Positions 7,986 to 16,890 of a stretch of DNA of 64,000 bases are shown in pieces. The DNA lies in the NCBI RefSeq assembly GCF_963675815.1, contig NZ_OY776574.1:1854001-1918000 (forward strand), given 5' to 3'. The stretch comes from an uncultured Desulfuromusa sp. GTDB taxonomy: Bacteria; Desulfobacterota; Desulfuromonadia; Desulfuromonadales; Geopsychrobacteraceae. Under the pieces are notes generated by a model that saw only the letters and a list, made by a program, of their open reading frames with translations, had not been told where the DNA came from and did not search any database. The position numbers and the translations under genes were made by a program. Positions within the stretch are counted from its first letter, which is position 1, and each line of letters begins with the position of its first letter.

Positions 7986-9584
7986 ATGGAAAACTATCTA
8001 ATCCTAAATACATTGAATTTTCCGATTTTATCGTTGCTGCTCATCGTGCCGGTAGTCGGAGCAATTGTGGCCATGTTTTTACGTGGTGATACAGTGCTCA
8101 AATTCTGGGCTCTTGCTGTGACTTTAATTACAGCGCTTATCTCTCTGCCATTGTGGAGCAGCTTTGATCAAGCGACCGCGAAGTATCAGTTCGTTGAGTT
8201 ACGCCACTGGTTTCCGGCTCTGGATCTGGATTATGTGGTTGGGGTGGATGGCATCAGTGTTCTCCTCGTGCTTCTTACAACTCTGGTTATGCCGCTCTGT
8301 GTCCTATGTTCCTGGACCTATATCAAGACCCGCTGGAAAGAGTTTGTTATTGTCACTTTACTGATGGAAACAGCAATGATCGGTGTTTTTGTCAGTCTGA
8401 ATACAGTTCTTTTCTGGATATTCTGGGAAGGGATGCTGGTCCCCATGTACCTGATCATTGCGATTTGGGGTGGTGCACGAAAAGATTACGCTTCTATCAA
8501 ATTTTTCCTTTACACATTTGCAGGTAGTATTTTCCTGCTTGTTTCAATCGTCGCGATGTACATCAAAACAGGGACATTCTTTATTCCTGAGTTGATGGCG
8601 CATGAATTCAGCTTTGCATTTCAGGTCTGGATTTTCCTGGCTTGCGCTCTTGGTTTCGCTATTAAGATGCCGATGTTTCCATTCCATACCTGGTTGCCTG
8701 CAGCGCACGTTGAGGCTCCGGTTGCAGGTTCGGTCATACTTGCCAGTATTCTGCTGAAAATGGGTGGCTACGGATTTTTGCGTTTCTGTTTGCCGATGGC
8801 ACCGGCCGCAACATTATATTTTGTTCCATTGCTGCTCATAATGTCGTTGATCAGCATCATTGTCGGTGGTTACCTGGCGTTGGGTCAATCCGATATAAAA
8901 AAGCTGATAGCCTATTCCTCTGTTGGTCATATGGGATTCGTCACCTTGGGAATATTTCTGCTGAATGATGCCGGAATCAAGGGTGCAATGCTGCAGATGA
9001 TTAATCACGGCGTGACAACCGGAGCTCTGTTTATCCTCATTGGTATTATCTATGAACGCACTCACAGTCGTGAAATTGCTGATAATAGTAAGCTCGGTAT
9101 GTTCATGCCCATCTATGTGACTTTTCTGGGCATATTTTCTCTGTCATCCCTGGCTTTCCCGGGGACAAACAGTTTTGTCGGGGAATTTCTCGTCCTCTTT
9201 GGTGCTTTTGACAAGTATCCATTGGTTGGTGCGATCTCAATCCTCGGCGCAATTCTGGCCGCGGCGTATATGCTGCGCTTGATGCAGAAAATGGTTTGGG
9301 ATGACTCTGATGGTCATGCTCATCATGGGGATGATCATGGGGATGAAGGCGGACATTCTTTGTTCGATTGTAATTTTCGGGAATTTATTCAATTGGCGTT
9401 TTTAACAGTCTTTGTCTTCTGGATTGGTCTTCATCCGACGCCACTGCTTGATATGATGGATACCAGTGTCGCTCATCTTCTTCATCAAATAGATGCTGGT
9501 AGTGTGCTGCCGGAAGCGGTCCATCATGGCGAAAGTCATGCTTTGCTTGAAAATGCAGGCACTTGGATCAAGAACCTCTTTTAA
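7986..9584 (+). CDS. nuoM: NADH-quinone oxidoreductase subunit M
   Basis: NuoM is one of the proton-pumping antiporter-like subunits of the membrane arm. The 532-aa protein has about 14 helices, the helix-5 Glu in FWIFWEGMLVPMYL, and the NuoM-type FAIKMPMFPFHTWLPAAHVEAP motif core (KMPMFPFHTWLPAAHVEAP) with its central Lys. A loop at about residues 438-458 is very rich in His, Asp and Gly, an unusual insertion on the surface between late helices. Start ATG 7986 has TAGGAAG upstream. It is followed by nuoN. Confidence 0.94.
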   Translation: MENYLILNTLNFPILSLLLIVPVVGAIVAMFLRGDTVLKFWALAVTLITALISLPLWSSFDQATAKYQFVELRHWFPALDLDYVVGVDGISVLLVLLTTLVMPLCVLCSWTYIKTRWKEFVIVTLLMETAMIGVFVSLNTVLFWIFWEGMLVPMYLIIAIWGGARKDYASIKFFLYTFAGSIFLLVSIVAMYIKTGTFFIPELMAHEFSFAFQVWIFLACALGFAIKMPMFPFHTWLPAAHVEAPVAGSVILASILLKMGGYGFLRFCLPMAPAATLYFVPLLLIMSLISIIVGGYLALGQSDIKKLIAYSSVGHMGFVTLGIFLLNDAGIKGAMLQMINHGVTTGALFILIGIIYERTHSREIADNSKLGMFMPIYVTFLGIFSLSSLAFPGTNSFVGEFLVLFGAFDKYPLVGAISILGAILAAAYMLRLMQKMVWDDSDGHAHHGDDHGDEGGHSLFDCNFREFIQLAFLTVFVFWIGLHPTPLLDMMDTSVAHLLHQIDAGSVLPEAVHHGESHALLENAGTWIKNLF

Positions 9585-9604
9585 CTCACGAATCGGATCA
9601 ACTT

Positions 9605-11023
9605 ATGCTAAACACGGTTTTTATGCCAGAAATTGCCCTGATGTTGATGACCTTGGTTTTGTTTTTTATGACCTTGGGGAAATTTCGTACTGGTACAGTT
9701 CAGGCGGCAAGTCTGGTGATGGCAGCGGTGACCCTGGTTATCACAATTGCCAGTATCGGCACTCAGGGGCTGATGTTTTATGATGTCTATAAAATTGATG
9801 CTCTGTCTCAATTATTCAAGGTCGTCATTGTCCTGGGCTTGTTTCTTGTGTTTTACCTTGGTACTGGTTTGACCGGGATTGAAGAGAAGTTACACACTGA
9901 ATACAACATGTTCATTTCCATCAGTGCTTTGGGTTTGGTGTTTCTGAGTAGTTCCGTTGAGCTGTTAACAATTTTGCTGAGCCTGGAAATCTCCTCGTAT
10001 GCCTTGTATGTTGTGATTCCATTTCGGCGGGGGCAAGGACGAATTCATGTAGAAGCAGGCATTAAATATATTCTTTTTGGCGCAGCTTCAACCGGGCTGA
10101 CCCTTTACGGAATGAGCTATATCTTTGGCCTGGTACACACCACTTACCTTTCCGAGCTGACGCTGAAGCTGCCAGGTTTAGTTGCAACTCAGCCTTTAGC
10201 TGTCATAGCAATTGTGCTTGTCATGACCGCCTTCTTCTACAAACTGGCCATGTTTCCGATGCACTTCTGGGCTCCTGATGTTTATCAGGGAGCAGCCAAT
10301 GAGACGACCAGTTTTGTTGCGACCCTCCCCAAAGTCGGTGCCGTTCTTCTTCTTCTGCGTTTTGTCTCTGTTGCCGGTGTTGATATTACCCAGGTGACAT
10401 GGGTTTTAGCTGCGATTGCTGTGATGTCAATGGTATTCGGTAACTTTAGTGCCTTAGTCCAGACTGATTTGAAGAGGTTATTGGCGTATTCAAGTATTGC
10501 CCATGCCGGTTATGTCATGATTGGAATCCTGACTGCTGATGAAATGGGAATGGCTGCCGCTATTTTCTATGTCATCGGATATTTATTAATGAACCTTGGT
10601 GCATTCTATGTCATTTACAATATAGCACCGAAAGGTGAAAATGTTACCTTTGACGATCTTAAAGGCCTGTCTCGCCGTTCACCTTTGTTGGCGTTGACTT
10701 TGCTGGTATCGGTATTTGGTATGGCTGGTGTTCCCCCAACCATCGGGTTTATGGGGAAATTCATGATATTTACCGGAGCTCTCCATAAAGGATTCTATGC
10801 ATTAGTGGTCATAGCTGTTATGAATGCTGCGGTCGCTTCATACTATTATCTGAAAATGGCGCGGGCAGCGTACTGTGCTGCTGATGATGCACAGGAAGCT
10901 ATTGTTTTACCTTTTAGTGCTAAAATTATGGGGACCTTTTTTATCCTCGCCATTATTTTGATAGGTGCGCTCCCGCAAAGTATTCTTGCTGCAGCAAAGG
11001 CAGCGGTTGCAACCTTGCTTTGA
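9605..11023 (+). CDS. nuoN: NADH-quinone oxidoreductase subunit N
   Basis: NuoN is the antiporter-like subunit nearest the NuoAJK bundle. The protein of about 472 aa has about 14 helices, the central Lys motif KLAMFPMHFWAPDVYQGA, and the NuoN-typical QTDLKRLLAYSSIAHAGY segment. I chose ATG 9605; an alternative start at 9563 would overlap nuoM by 22 bases and add a hydrophilic leader unlike NuoN N-termini. It is the last gene of the operon and is followed by a strong hairpin. Confidence 0.94.
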   Translation: MLNTVFMPEIALMLMTLVLFFMTLGKFRTGTVQAASLVMAAVTLVITIASIGTQGLMFYDVYKIDALSQLFKVVIVLGLFLVFYLGTGLTGIEEKLHTEYNMFISISALGLVFLSSSVELLTILLSLEISSYALYVVIPFRRGQGRIHVEAGIKYILFGAASTGLTLYGMSYIFGLVHTTYLSELTLKLPGLVATQPLAVIAIVLVMTAFFYKLAMFPMHFWAPDVYQGAANETTSFVATLPKVGAVLLLLRFVSVAGVDITQVTWVLAAIAVMSMVFGNFSALVQTDLKRLLAYSSIAHAGYVMIGILTADEMGMAAAIFYVIGYLLMNLGAFYVIYNIAPKGENVTFDDLKGLSRRSPLLALTLLVSVFGMAGVPPTIGFMGKFMIFTGALHKGFYALVVIAVMNAAVASYYYLKMARAAYCAADDAQEAIVLPFSAKIMGTFFILAIILIGALPQSILAAAKAAVATLL

Positions 11024-11041
11024 TAAACAATTAGATATTCT

Positions 11042-11078
11042 GCAAACAAGCCCGCCGGTTCAAGGTGGGCTTGTTTGC
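11042..11078 (+). terminator. Terminator-like hairpin after nuoN
   Basis: A 15-bp stem with one mismatch (GCAAACAAGCCCGCC against GGTGGGCTTGTTTGC) and a short loop lies 18 bases after nuoN. The T-run after the stem is poor, so termination may be partial. Confidence 0.7.
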
Positions 11079-11131
11079 GTTCAGGTTCAGAGTTTTTATT
11101 AATATACAGCTAACAGGGCATGTGATTTCTC

Positions 11132-11159
11132 TTGACATGGGCAGGAAAAGTCATATAGA
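11132..11159 (+). promoter_or_regulatory. Predicted sigma-70 promoter of rplU-rpmA
   Basis: A perfect -35 TTGACA (11132-11137) is followed after 16 bases by TATAGA (11154-11159). The transcript would have a leader of about 55 bases with a small hairpin (AGCGCA/TGCGCT, 11172-11188) before the TAGGAGAAT ribosome binding site of rplU. Confidence 0.65.
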
Positions 11160-11223
11160 GTCTGCGGTTGCAGCGCAATATCTGCGCTTGTGAGTTTGCT
11201 CTAAATATAGGAGAATATTAACA

Positions 11224-11532
11224 ATGTATGCGGTGATCAAGACCGGAGGCAAACAGTACAAAGTTTCCGAAGGCGACCTGTTTAAGGTCGAAATGCTTGA
11301 CGGTGCAGTGGGTGATACCATTGAACTCGATCAAGTCCTCATGGTCGGTGGCGCAGAGGTTAAACTCGGAACACCTCTCGTACCAGGTGCAAAGGTTAAG
11401 GCACAGATCGTAGCCCAGGAAAAAGACAAGAAAATACTTGTTTTTAAATCCAAGCGGCGCGGTGGCAGTCGCAAGAAGTTCGGCCACCGTCAACCTATTA
11501 CCCGACTTAAAGTCGCAGCAATCGAAGCTTAA
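11224..11532 (+). CDS. rplU: 50S ribosomal protein L21
   Basis: L21 binds 23S rRNA in the large ribosomal subunit. The 102-aa sequence starts with the canonical MYAVIKTGGKQYKV and ends with the basic FKSKRRGGSRKKFGHRQPIT region that contacts rRNA. A good ribosome binding site (AGGAGAAT) precedes the ATG. rpmA follows after 12 bases. The order rplU-rpmA-obgE is one of the most conserved in bacteria, so the assignment is secure. Confidence 0.98.
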   Translation: MYAVIKTGGKQYKVSEGDLFKVEMLDGAVGDTIELDQVLMVGGAEVKLGTPLVPGAKVKAQIVAQEKDKKILVFKSKRRGGSRKKFGHRQPITRLKVAAIEA

Positions 11533-11544
11533 GGAGGCACTCTC

Positions 11545-11799
11545 ATGGCTCATAAAAAAGCGGCCGGTAGTTCAAGAAACGGACGTGACAGTGCCGGTCA
11601 ACGACTTGGTATTAAGCGTTTTGGCGGGGAATCTGTATCATCTGGTTCAATTCTAGTACGGCAGCGGGGTACGACTTTCCATCCCGGTGTTAATGTTGGC
11701 TGTGGTAAGGACTATACCTTGTTTGCCAAGATTGATGGTGTCGTGAAATTTGAAACCAAGGCACAAGGTCGAAAGCATATCAGCGTTTACGCTGACTGA
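11545..11799 (+). CDS. rpmA: 50S ribosomal protein L27
   Basis: L27 sits near the peptidyl transferase centre. The 84-aa protein begins MAHKKAAGSSRNGRDSAGQR, the conserved N-terminus that reaches toward the P-site tRNA, without the cleavable extension found in Firmicutes. AAGGAGG lies a few bases before the ATG. It forms a short operon with rplU and is followed by a perfect-stem terminator, which separates it from obgE. Confidence 0.98.
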   Translation: MAHKKAAGSSRNGRDSAGQRLGIKRFGGESVSSGSILVRQRGTTFHPGVNVGCGKDYTLFAKIDGVVKFETKAQGRKHISVYAD

Positions 11800-11824
11800 T
11801 CAATTTTGCGCTGAAAAAATTAAG

Positions 11825-11860
11825 AAGAACCCGGTACCGCATTGCGTCTACCGGGTTCTT
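11825..11860 (+). terminator. Intrinsic terminator after rpmA
   Basis: A perfect 12-bp stem (AAGAACCCGGTA / TACCGGGTTCTT) with a 12-base loop is followed by TCGTTT. It lies 25 bases after the rpmA stop. Confidence 0.8.
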
Positions 11861-11891
11861 TCGTTTCAGCAATGTAGAGTGGAGTAAGTTG

Positions 11892-12901
11892 ATGAAATTT
11901 GTTGATCAGGTCAGAATCGAGGTCAAGGCGGGAGATGGGGACGTGGCTGTGTATCTTTTCTGCGTGAAAAGTTTGTGCCCAGGGGCGGTCCTGACGGTGG
12001 TGATGGTGGTGATGGCGGTAGTGTCTATTTTGTTGTCGATAGTGCGCTTTCCACGCTGCTGGACTATCGTTATCTGCACCATTGTAAAGCAAAAAATGGT
12101 GCTCCTGGTCTTGGCAAGACCAAGCACGGGAAAAATGGAGAAGACTTAGAGTTAAGAGTACCGCAAGGCACTTTAATCTATGATGATGATACCGATGAAC
12201 TTCTGGCTGATCTCACCGAGATCGGAAAACAACTCCTGTTTCTCCCCGGTGGTAAGGGGGGGCGCGGGAATGCGCGGTTTGCAACGAGCACAAATCGTGC
12301 TCCCCGTCATGCTCAGCCAGGAATTGCAGGCGAGGTTAAATCATTACGTCTGGAGCTTAAATTGCTGGCCGACGTCGGATTAGTTGGCCTTCCCAATGCG
12401 GGAAAATCGACTCTGATCTCCGCGCTTTCGGCCGCTAAGCCAAAGATTGCTGATTATCCATTTACGACTCTGGTTCCCAACCTTGGCGTCGTTCCTTATG
12501 GTGGATTCAAAACGATGGTGATTGCGGATATCCCCGGTTTGATTGCCGGCGCAAGCGATGGGCAGGGATTGGGAACTCGTTTTTTACGGCATGTCGAAAG
12601 AACTGATTTGTTTCTTCATCTGGTTGACACGTCTTGCATGCAGGAAGGTGATCCTGTTGATAATTTTGAGATGATCAACGCTGAACTTAAACGTTATGAT
12701 GAGTCTTTAACAGGCAAGCCGCAGTTGGTTGTTCTGACAAAGATTGATGTTCCTGAGGTGCGTGAAAAGACTCTGGAGTTGACGAAATATTTTGAATCTC
12801 TGAATTATATGGTGTTTGCTGTATCAGCGGTGACTGGGGAAGGATTGAAAGAGCTGGTAACGGCAGTTGGTGATGAGCTTGACCGATTGCGAGCTGTGTG
12901 A
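11892..12901 (+). CDS. obgE: GTPase ObgE/CgtA, apparent single-base frameshift
   Basis: Obg is an essential GTPase for 50S assembly and stress signalling. The gene starts at ATG 11892 (GGAG upstream) with MKFVDQVRIEVKAGDG, then leaves frame; from 11975 the other frame gives PRGGPDGGDGGDGG, the Obg glycine-rich fold, and the G-domain (GLPNAGKSTLI, DIPGLIAGAS). Adding one G to the GGGG run at 11937-11940 restores a continuous protein of about 336 aa, reading GDGGRGCVSFLREKFVPRGG across the join. There is no long C-terminal domain, as in many relatives. Because the gene is normally essential, a sequencing error in the homopolymer is likelier than a pseudogene. Confidence 0.9.
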
Positions 12902-12964
12902 TTTTCTTCTGTCACAGCTAATTTTCTGTCACTATTTTAATCTCGCCTTCTGAAATGAGGGGTT

Positions 12965-14107
12965 ATGCGTAAAGCGTTGCTAGCACATGTCAAACGTGTT
13001 GTTATAAAAATCGGCAGTGGGGTTATATCAAATGCTGATGGGTTGGAAGATGCACAGGTCGCTTCAATTTCTGAAGATATTTGTCGTCTTCTAGACCAGG
13101 GGCTTGAAGTCATTCTTGTCTCCTCCGGAGCTGTAGCTGCAGGCAAAGGTCAGCTTGGAATTGTAGGTCGTCCACAGACCATCCCGCAGAAGCAGGCAGC
13201 GGCAGCTATAGGTCAGACGCGAATTATTCGGGAGTATAAAGAAACGTTCCGGAGGCTAAGTTACAATGTCGCTCAGGTTTTGTTAACTCGTGATGATTTG
13301 TCAAACCGACGGCGTTATTTGAATGCTCGCAATACGGTTATGACCCTCCTGGAATATGGCGTTACCCCCATCGTCAATGAAAATGACACCGTAGTCGTTG
13401 ATGAAATCCGTTTTGGGGACAATGATAATTTATCCGCACTGGTGACGACTCTTGCCGAAGCGGACATGCTGATTATTCTTTCTGATGTCGATGGTCTTTA
13501 TGATCAGGACCCCCAGGAAAATCCGCAGGCCGAATTGATTCCTGTTGTTGAAAGAGTAACTGCAGCAATCGAAGCTCTGGGTGGAAAATCAAGGGGAAAT
13601 CTGGGAACGGGAGGAATGTTTACCAAGTTAAAAGCAGCAAAGCGTGCAGCCCTTAGTGGTGTCGGGACTTTGATTGTCAACGGCCGGAGTCCGGGCATCC
13701 TGACCCGGGTTTTTTCCGGAGATGAAGTCGGCACCTATTTTCTACCGGCACAATCGAAATTAACGGCAAAAAAGCACTGGATTGCATTCTCAAAAAAGCC
13801 CAAGGGAAAATTGATTGTTGATGAGGGAGGGCAGAAGGCTGTTCTGCAAGGAGGGAAAAGTTTGTTACCATCAGGAATTTGTGGTGTTGATGGTGGTTTT
13901 GAACGCGGTGATGCAGTCCGAATTTGTACCCGGGAGGGCCATGAATTTGCCAGAGGGGTAATTAGTTATTCACTGGCTGAAGTTTTGCAGATTATGGGAA
14001 AGCAATGCTCTGAGATAGAAAAAACTCTTGGTTATAAATATCGAGACGAAGTGGTGTGCAGGGACAATCTGGTTTTAGCGGCAACAGATGAAGAGGAGAT
14101 TTATTGA
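12965..14107 (+). CDS. proB: Glutamate 5-kinase
   Basis: ProB phosphorylates glutamate as the first step of proline synthesis. The amino acid kinase domain begins VVIKIGSGVIS and includes SSGAVAAGKGQLG, NENDTVVVDEIRFGDND and GTGGMFTKLKAA; a C-terminal PUA domain follows from about residue 285. The length of 380 aa fits the two-domain form. Its TGA overlaps the proA ATG by one base (TGATG). Proline feedback inhibition is usual for this enzyme, but the sequence alone does not show it. Confidence 0.97.
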   Translation: MRKALLAHVKRVVIKIGSGVISNADGLEDAQVASISEDICRLLDQGLEVILVSSGAVAAGKGQLGIVGRPQTIPQKQAAAAIGQTRIIREYKETFRRLSYNVAQVLLTRDDLSNRRRYLNARNTVMTLLEYGVTPIVNENDTVVVDEIRFGDNDNLSALVTTLAEADMLIILSDVDGLYDQDPQENPQAELIPVVERVTAAIEALGGKSRGNLGTGGMFTKLKAAKRAALSGVGTLIVNGRSPGILTRVFSGDEVGTYFLPAQSKLTAKKHWIAFSKKPKGKLIVDEGGQKAVLQGGKSLLPSGICGVDGGFERGDAVRICTREGHEFARGVISYSLAEVLQIMGKQCSEIEKTLGYKYRDEVVCRDNLVLAATDEEEIY

Positions 14108-15363
14108 TGTCAATTGGTGAAGAAATGCTGGCACTGGCTATCGCCGCTAAGCAGGCTTCGAGACATATGGCGGTTGCATCCTCGGCAACTAAAGATGAGC
14201 TTCTGCTGAAGATGGCGGCGGCTTTGGAAGAACGGTCGGCACACATCAGGGAAGCCAATGAGAAAGATCTCAGTGCAGCTCGTGAGAATAGCATGGCTGC
14301 TGCGATGATTGATCGCCTGACTTTGACGCCTGAGCGAATTGCAGGGATGGCTGCCGGATTACGTGAAGTCGTTTCACTCCCGGATCCTGTTGGTCAAATT
14401 TCAGGCATGTGGCTTCGGCCGAATGGAATTCAGGTCGGGCGGCAGCGCATCCCGTTAGGTGTTATCGGTATCATTTATGAATCGCGCCCGAATGTAACGG
14501 CTGATGCTGCCGGGTTATGTCTGAAAAGCGGCAATGCTGTGATCCTGCGGGGTGGTTCAGAAGCCATTCATTCTAATCGGGCTATTGGAACGATTCTACA
14601 ACAAGTGCTTGAGACAATGGGATTACCTCCGGCGGCACTGCAAGTTGTAACGACGAGTGACAGAGAGGCCGTGACGGAATTATTGCAGCTAGATGAGCAC
14701 ATTGACCTTATTATCCCGCGGGGTGGTGAAGGTCTGATCCGCTTTGTCTCTAACAATTCACGAATCCCGGTCATTAAACACTACAAGGGGGTTTGCCACA
14801 CCTATGTTGATGCTGCAGCTGACTTGCAAATGGCTGAACGGATTTGTCTGAATGCCAAGGTTCAGAGGCCGGGGGTTTGCAACGCGATGGAAACACTGTT
14901 GATTCATCGTGATGTGGCGGCAACGTTTTTGCCGCAAATAGTCACCGTTATGCGTCAATCCGGGGTTGAACTCCGGGGGTGTGAAGAAGCGAGAACCATT
15001 GTTGATGACCTGATTCCTGCAACCGAAGAAGATTGGTCTGCAGAATATCTTGAATTGATTCTGGCTGTACGTATTGTTGCTGATTTTGAGCAGGCACGTC
15101 AGCATATCGAAGCTTACAGTTCACTGCATACTGAGGTTATTGTCACCAATGACTACCGAATATCACAGCAGTTTTTGCGCGAAATTAATTCCAGTGTGGT
15201 CATGGTCAATGCGTCTTCCCGCTTTTCAGACGGGAACCAGCTGGGTCTGGGGGCTGAAATTGGTATTTCTACCAGTAAGCTGCATTCTTTTGGGCCTATG
15301 GGCTTAGAGGATCTGACCACGCGTAAATTTATTGTTTTCGGGGATGGTCAAATTCGGGATTAG
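14107..15363 (+). CDS. proA: Glutamate-5-semialdehyde dehydrogenase (gamma-glutamyl phosphate reductase)
   Basis: ProA reduces gamma-glutamyl phosphate with NADPH to glutamate semialdehyde, which closes to pyrroline-5-carboxylate. The aldehyde-dehydrogenase-like fold shows GVIGIIYESRPNVTADAAGL, the catalytic cysteine in RPGVCNAMETLLIH and the C-terminal GLGAEIGIST region. It is 418 aa from ATG 14107; the frame also opens at a TTG one codon earlier, which is less likely. It is coupled to proB and followed 11 bases later by nadD. Its product is also the product of the HypD enzyme encoded further downstream. Confidence 0.97.
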   Translation: MSIGEEMLALAIAAKQASRHMAVASSATKDELLLKMAAALEERSAHIREANEKDLSAARENSMAAAMIDRLTLTPERIAGMAAGLREVVSLPDPVGQISGMWLRPNGIQVGRQRIPLGVIGIIYESRPNVTADAAGLCLKSGNAVILRGGSEAIHSNRAIGTILQQVLETMGLPPAALQVVTTSDREAVTELLQLDEHIDLIIPRGGEGLIRFVSNNSRIPVIKHYKGVCHTYVDAAADLQMAERICLNAKVQRPGVCNAMETLLIHRDVAATFLPQIVTVMRQSGVELRGCEEARTIVDDLIPATEEDWSAEYLELILAVRIVADFEQARQHIEAYSSLHTEVIVTNDYRISQQFLREINSSVVMVNASSRFSDGNQLGLGAEIGISTSKLHSFGPMGLEDLTTRKFIVFGDGQIRD

Positions 15364-15374
15364 CGGAGTTAAGT

Positions 15375-16013
15375 ATGCGTATAGGATTGCTTGGGGGAAC
15401 CTTCAATCCCATCCATTCTGGTCATTTGCATATCGCTGAGGAAGTGCAGAAAAGCTGTCATCTTGATCAGGTTTTGTTTATTCCAACCTGTCGTCCTCCG
15501 CATAAAGATCTAGCGGCGGATATCCCTTTTGATCAGCGGTTGGAGATGGTTGATATTGCTCTGGCTGATTACCCCTGTTTTTTCAGCTGTGATATTGAAG
15601 GACGACGGGGGGGGCACAGTTATTCTGTGGAAACGCTGCAACAATTGCATGCGGAACATCCTCAGGATGAATACTTTTTTATTATGGGGATGGATTCCTT
15701 CCAGGAGCTTAGTCTGTGGAAGGATTACGCTCGCCTGTTCGATTTTGCACATATCGTTGTCACGGCCAGACCCGGGTTCGCCGGCACGATACAAGAACTC
15801 CTCCCAGTTGCTATCGCAGGTCGCTTCTGCTATGATTCCGACTCCCAAAATCTTCAATGTGAAACAGGGTTTTCATTGATTACTGTTGCTCATACCTGCA
15901 GAGATATCTCGTCCACCGATATTCGCCAAAAAATGGCGGAGGGGCACGATGTCGGGGGGCAGGTTCCGCGGGCGGTCATTGAATATATTAAGACTCATCA
16001 CCTCTATTCCTAA
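15375..16013 (+). CDS. nadD: Nicotinate-nucleotide adenylyltransferase
   Basis: NadD joins nicotinate mononucleotide and ATP to deamido-NAD in NAD synthesis. The nucleotidyltransferase signature GGTFNPIHSGHL is at residues 6-17 and the second motif ISSTDIRQKM near the C-terminus. The length of 212 aa is normal. A weak AGCGGAG precedes the ATG. The trio nadD-rsfS-rlmH that follows is a conserved cluster across many bacteria. Confidence 0.96.
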   Translation: MRIGLLGGTFNPIHSGHLHIAEEVQKSCHLDQVLFIPTCRPPHKDLAADIPFDQRLEMVDIALADYPCFFSCDIEGRRGGHSYSVETLQQLHAEHPQDEYFFIMGMDSFQELSLWKDYARLFDFAHIVVTARPGFAGTIQELLPVAIAGRFCYDSDSQNLQCETGFSLITVAHTCRDISSTDIRQKMAEGHDVGGQVPRAVIEYIKTHHLYS

Positions 16014-16035
16014 TAGAAAATAAGAAGGTAATAAT

Positions 16036-16395
16036 TTGCAATCCATGGAAACAGCCCTTTTAGCCGTTGAATATGCACTTGATAAAAAAGCTATGAATCT
16101 CAAGTTGCTGGATGTTAGAGAACACTCGACCCTTACTGATTATCTGCTCATAGCTACGGGGCGCTCCGATCGACAAGTGCAAGCCATAGCTGAAAACATC
16201 AAAATAGAATTTAAGCATAACCATAATGTATTGCCGCTGGCGATTGAAGGGATGGACAAGGGGCGTTGGATCCTGCTTGATTATGGCGATATAATGGTTC
16301 ATGTGTTTCAACAACCCGTTCGGGAATTTTACGATCTCGAGGGGCTATGGAGTGAGGCACCTGAAGTCGAATTAGGTCAGACAGCAACGCAGTGA
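16036..16395 (+). CDS. rsfS: Ribosome silencing factor RsfS
   Basis: RsfS binds L14 on the 50S subunit and blocks subunit joining when nutrients are scarce. The 119-aa sequence carries the family motifs TDYLLIATGRSDRQVQAIA and GRWILLDYGDIMVHVF. The TTG at 16036 is 7 bases after AGAAGG and is preferred; an ATG at 16045 is the alternative. Its TGA overlaps the GTG start of rlmH. The gene is part of the nadD-rsfS-rlmH set. Confidence 0.95.
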   Translation: MQSMETALLAVEYALDKKAMNLKLLDVREHSTLTDYLLIATGRSDRQVQAIAENIKIEFKHNHNVLPLAIEGMDKGRWILLDYGDIMVHVFQQPVREFYDLEGLWSEAPEVELGQTATQ

Positions 16396-16865
16396 AGTTC
16401 AAACTGGTCTGTGTCGGCAAACTGACGGAAGTCTGGCAGCGGGAAGCGGCTGAGGAGTACGCTGCGCGTGTACAACGTTATTTCCCTCTGAATATTGTCG
16501 AACTGAAAGAAGAAAAGGGAGGGCGAAAAGGAGATTCTGCAGGATTGCTGAAACGGGAAGGGGAGCGAATTCTGGAAAAGGTTCCGGCAAAGACTTTTTT
16601 AATCGCCCTTGATGAACGCGGGCGCAATCTCGGGTCGGAACCCTTTGCCGATCTTTTATCTGCAGAGATGCTCCATGGTGGACGTGATTGGTGTCTTGTT
16701 GTCGGAGGACCTTATGGTCTGGATCCGGCCGTACGTAAAAAGGCTGATTTGATTCTTTCTCTCTCAAAGATGACTTTTACCCACCAGATGGCAAGAGTGT
16801 TGTTACTTGAACAGCTTTATCGCAGCTGTACTATTATTAAAAATGAGCCCTACCACAACAGGTAG
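16392..16865 (+). CDS. rlmH: 23S rRNA pseudouridine-1915 N3-methyltransferase
   Basis: RlmH methylates pseudouridine 1915 in helix 69 of 23S rRNA with SAM. The SPOUT-fold features LIALDERGRNLGSEPFA, VVGGPYGLDP and the C-terminal QLYRSCTIIKNEPYHN are all present. It is 157 aa, the normal size, and starts at GTG 16392 overlapping the rsfS stop by 4 bases. The C-terminal EPYH tail is the usual substrate-binding end. Confidence 0.96.
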   Translation: MKFKLVCVGKLTEVWQREAAEEYAARVQRYFPLNIVELKEEKGGRKGDSAGLLKREGERILEKVPAKTFLIALDERGRNLGSEPFADLLSAEMLHGGRDWCLVVGGPYGLDPAVRKKADLILSLSKMTFTHQMARVLLLEQLYRSCTIIKNEPYHNR

Positions 16866-16890
16866 GTCGTTTATGGAGGCGGATTGTTCG

